Positions 5,762-5,938 of a stretch of DNA of 5,938 bases are shown here, one piece after another. How positions within the stretch are numbered: the first letter of the stretch is position 1; each line of letters opens with the position of its first letter. The position numbers were made by a program, and so were the translations under genes. The DNA is from an uncultured Alphaproteobacteria bacterium (GTDB lineage: Bacteria; Pseudomonadota; Alphaproteobacteria; Rickettsiales; UBA1997), in NCBI GenBank assembly GCA_903858915.1, contig CAIOKL010000096.1, forward strand, positions 1 through 5,938, given 5' to 3'. The notes under the pieces are model-generated. The model saw nothing but the letters and a program-made list of their open reading frames with translations, made no database searches and was not told the origin of the DNA.

Positions 5762-5938
5762 CTATTTTTTAGCTTCAGTTTTTTTTGGTGAAGATTTTTT
5801 AGTTACAATTTTAACTTCAGTTTTTTCAATTTTTTTATCAAAAGTTTTTGGTTTTTTTGATTTATTTTCTTCGGAAGATTCTTCGGAATTAGCTTCTTTA
5901 GCTACTTCTTTTTCTTCAGGTTTTTTTGAATGGCGAGA
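5762..5938 (-). CDS. rpsB: Lys/Glu-rich C-terminal end of a probable ribosomal protein S2 (partial)
   Basis: The frame is open from the right edge to a TAG (complement of 5762-5764), giving the last 58 residues of a protein whose start lies outside the window. It is highly charged and of low complexity: 18 Lys, 11 Glu and 8 Ser, for example KKPEEKEVAKEANSEESSEE (5-24) and KKSSPKKTEAKK at the end. No folded domain is visible, so the tail alone does not identify the protein. The assignment to rpsB rests on the near-universal rpsB-tsf gene order and on the fact that S2 often carries a variable, charged C-terminal extension in alphaproteobacteria. Another protein with a charged tail cannot be excluded. 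A strong terminator lies just downstream. Confidence 0.6.
   Translation of the reverse strand, partial: SRHSKKPEEKEVAKEANSEESSEENKSKKPKTFDKKIEKTEVKIVTKKSSPKKTEAKK

Overview
The window is AT-rich chromosomal DNA, most likely from an alphaproteobacterium with a reduced, AT-biased genome (Rickettsiales- or Holosporales-like). The main evidence is the alphaproteobacterial look of the phosphoglucosamine mutase (for example the HHRHRVVIGKDTRLSGYMIE segment), an alphaproteobacterial-type EF-Ts, short intergenic regions filled with A/T, and the lack of a clear Shine-Dalgarno sequence before any start. The order-level placement is inference.

Left part, plus strand: the window opens inside the last ~55 codons of a membrane protein that resembles the C-terminus of an EamA/DMT-family transporter. 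Three bases later comes a complete glmM (phosphoglucosamine mutase, peptidoglycan and LPS precursor synthesis). A long imperfect inverted repeat (1600-1647) separates glmM from a 99-codon Asn/Gln-rich ORF of unknown function. That ORF ends in a weak, AT-only terminator-like hairpin with an eight-T run.

Middle: the two strands converge at about 1966-2131, which holds a cluster of three small hairpins. On the minus strand lies a full-length katG (bifunctional catalase-peroxidase, 742 aa). It has every catalytic residue, including the Trp-Tyr-Met adduct residues. Unlike a cytoplasmic KatG, it starts with a lipoprotein signal peptide (ISGC lipobox, Cys17). Its only other cysteines are a pair (Cys284, Cys305) in one loop. 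This looks like an exported, lipid-anchored peroxide-detoxifying enzyme and is the most interesting item here.

Right part, minus strand: a GC-rich intrinsic terminator (4604-4636) closes tsf (elongation factor Ts, complete). Upstream of tsf is a structured 225-bp spacer with two perfect palindromes and a strong intrinsic terminator. Beyond it is the C-terminal end of a Lys/Glu/Ser-rich protein which, from its position before tsf, is probably ribosomal protein S2 (rpsB). The minus-strand order is therefore (rpsB)-tsf-katG, with terminators after the first two, so katG probably has its own promoter in the 4361-4603 spacer. I could not identify that promoter convincingly.

I see no CRISPR, tRNA, rRNA, insertion sequence or phage gene. 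Most of the window is housekeeping. The exported KatG, the orphan N/Q-rich ORF and the structured rpsB-tsf spacer are the parts that deserve a second look. I did not find convincing evidence of a wholly new system.
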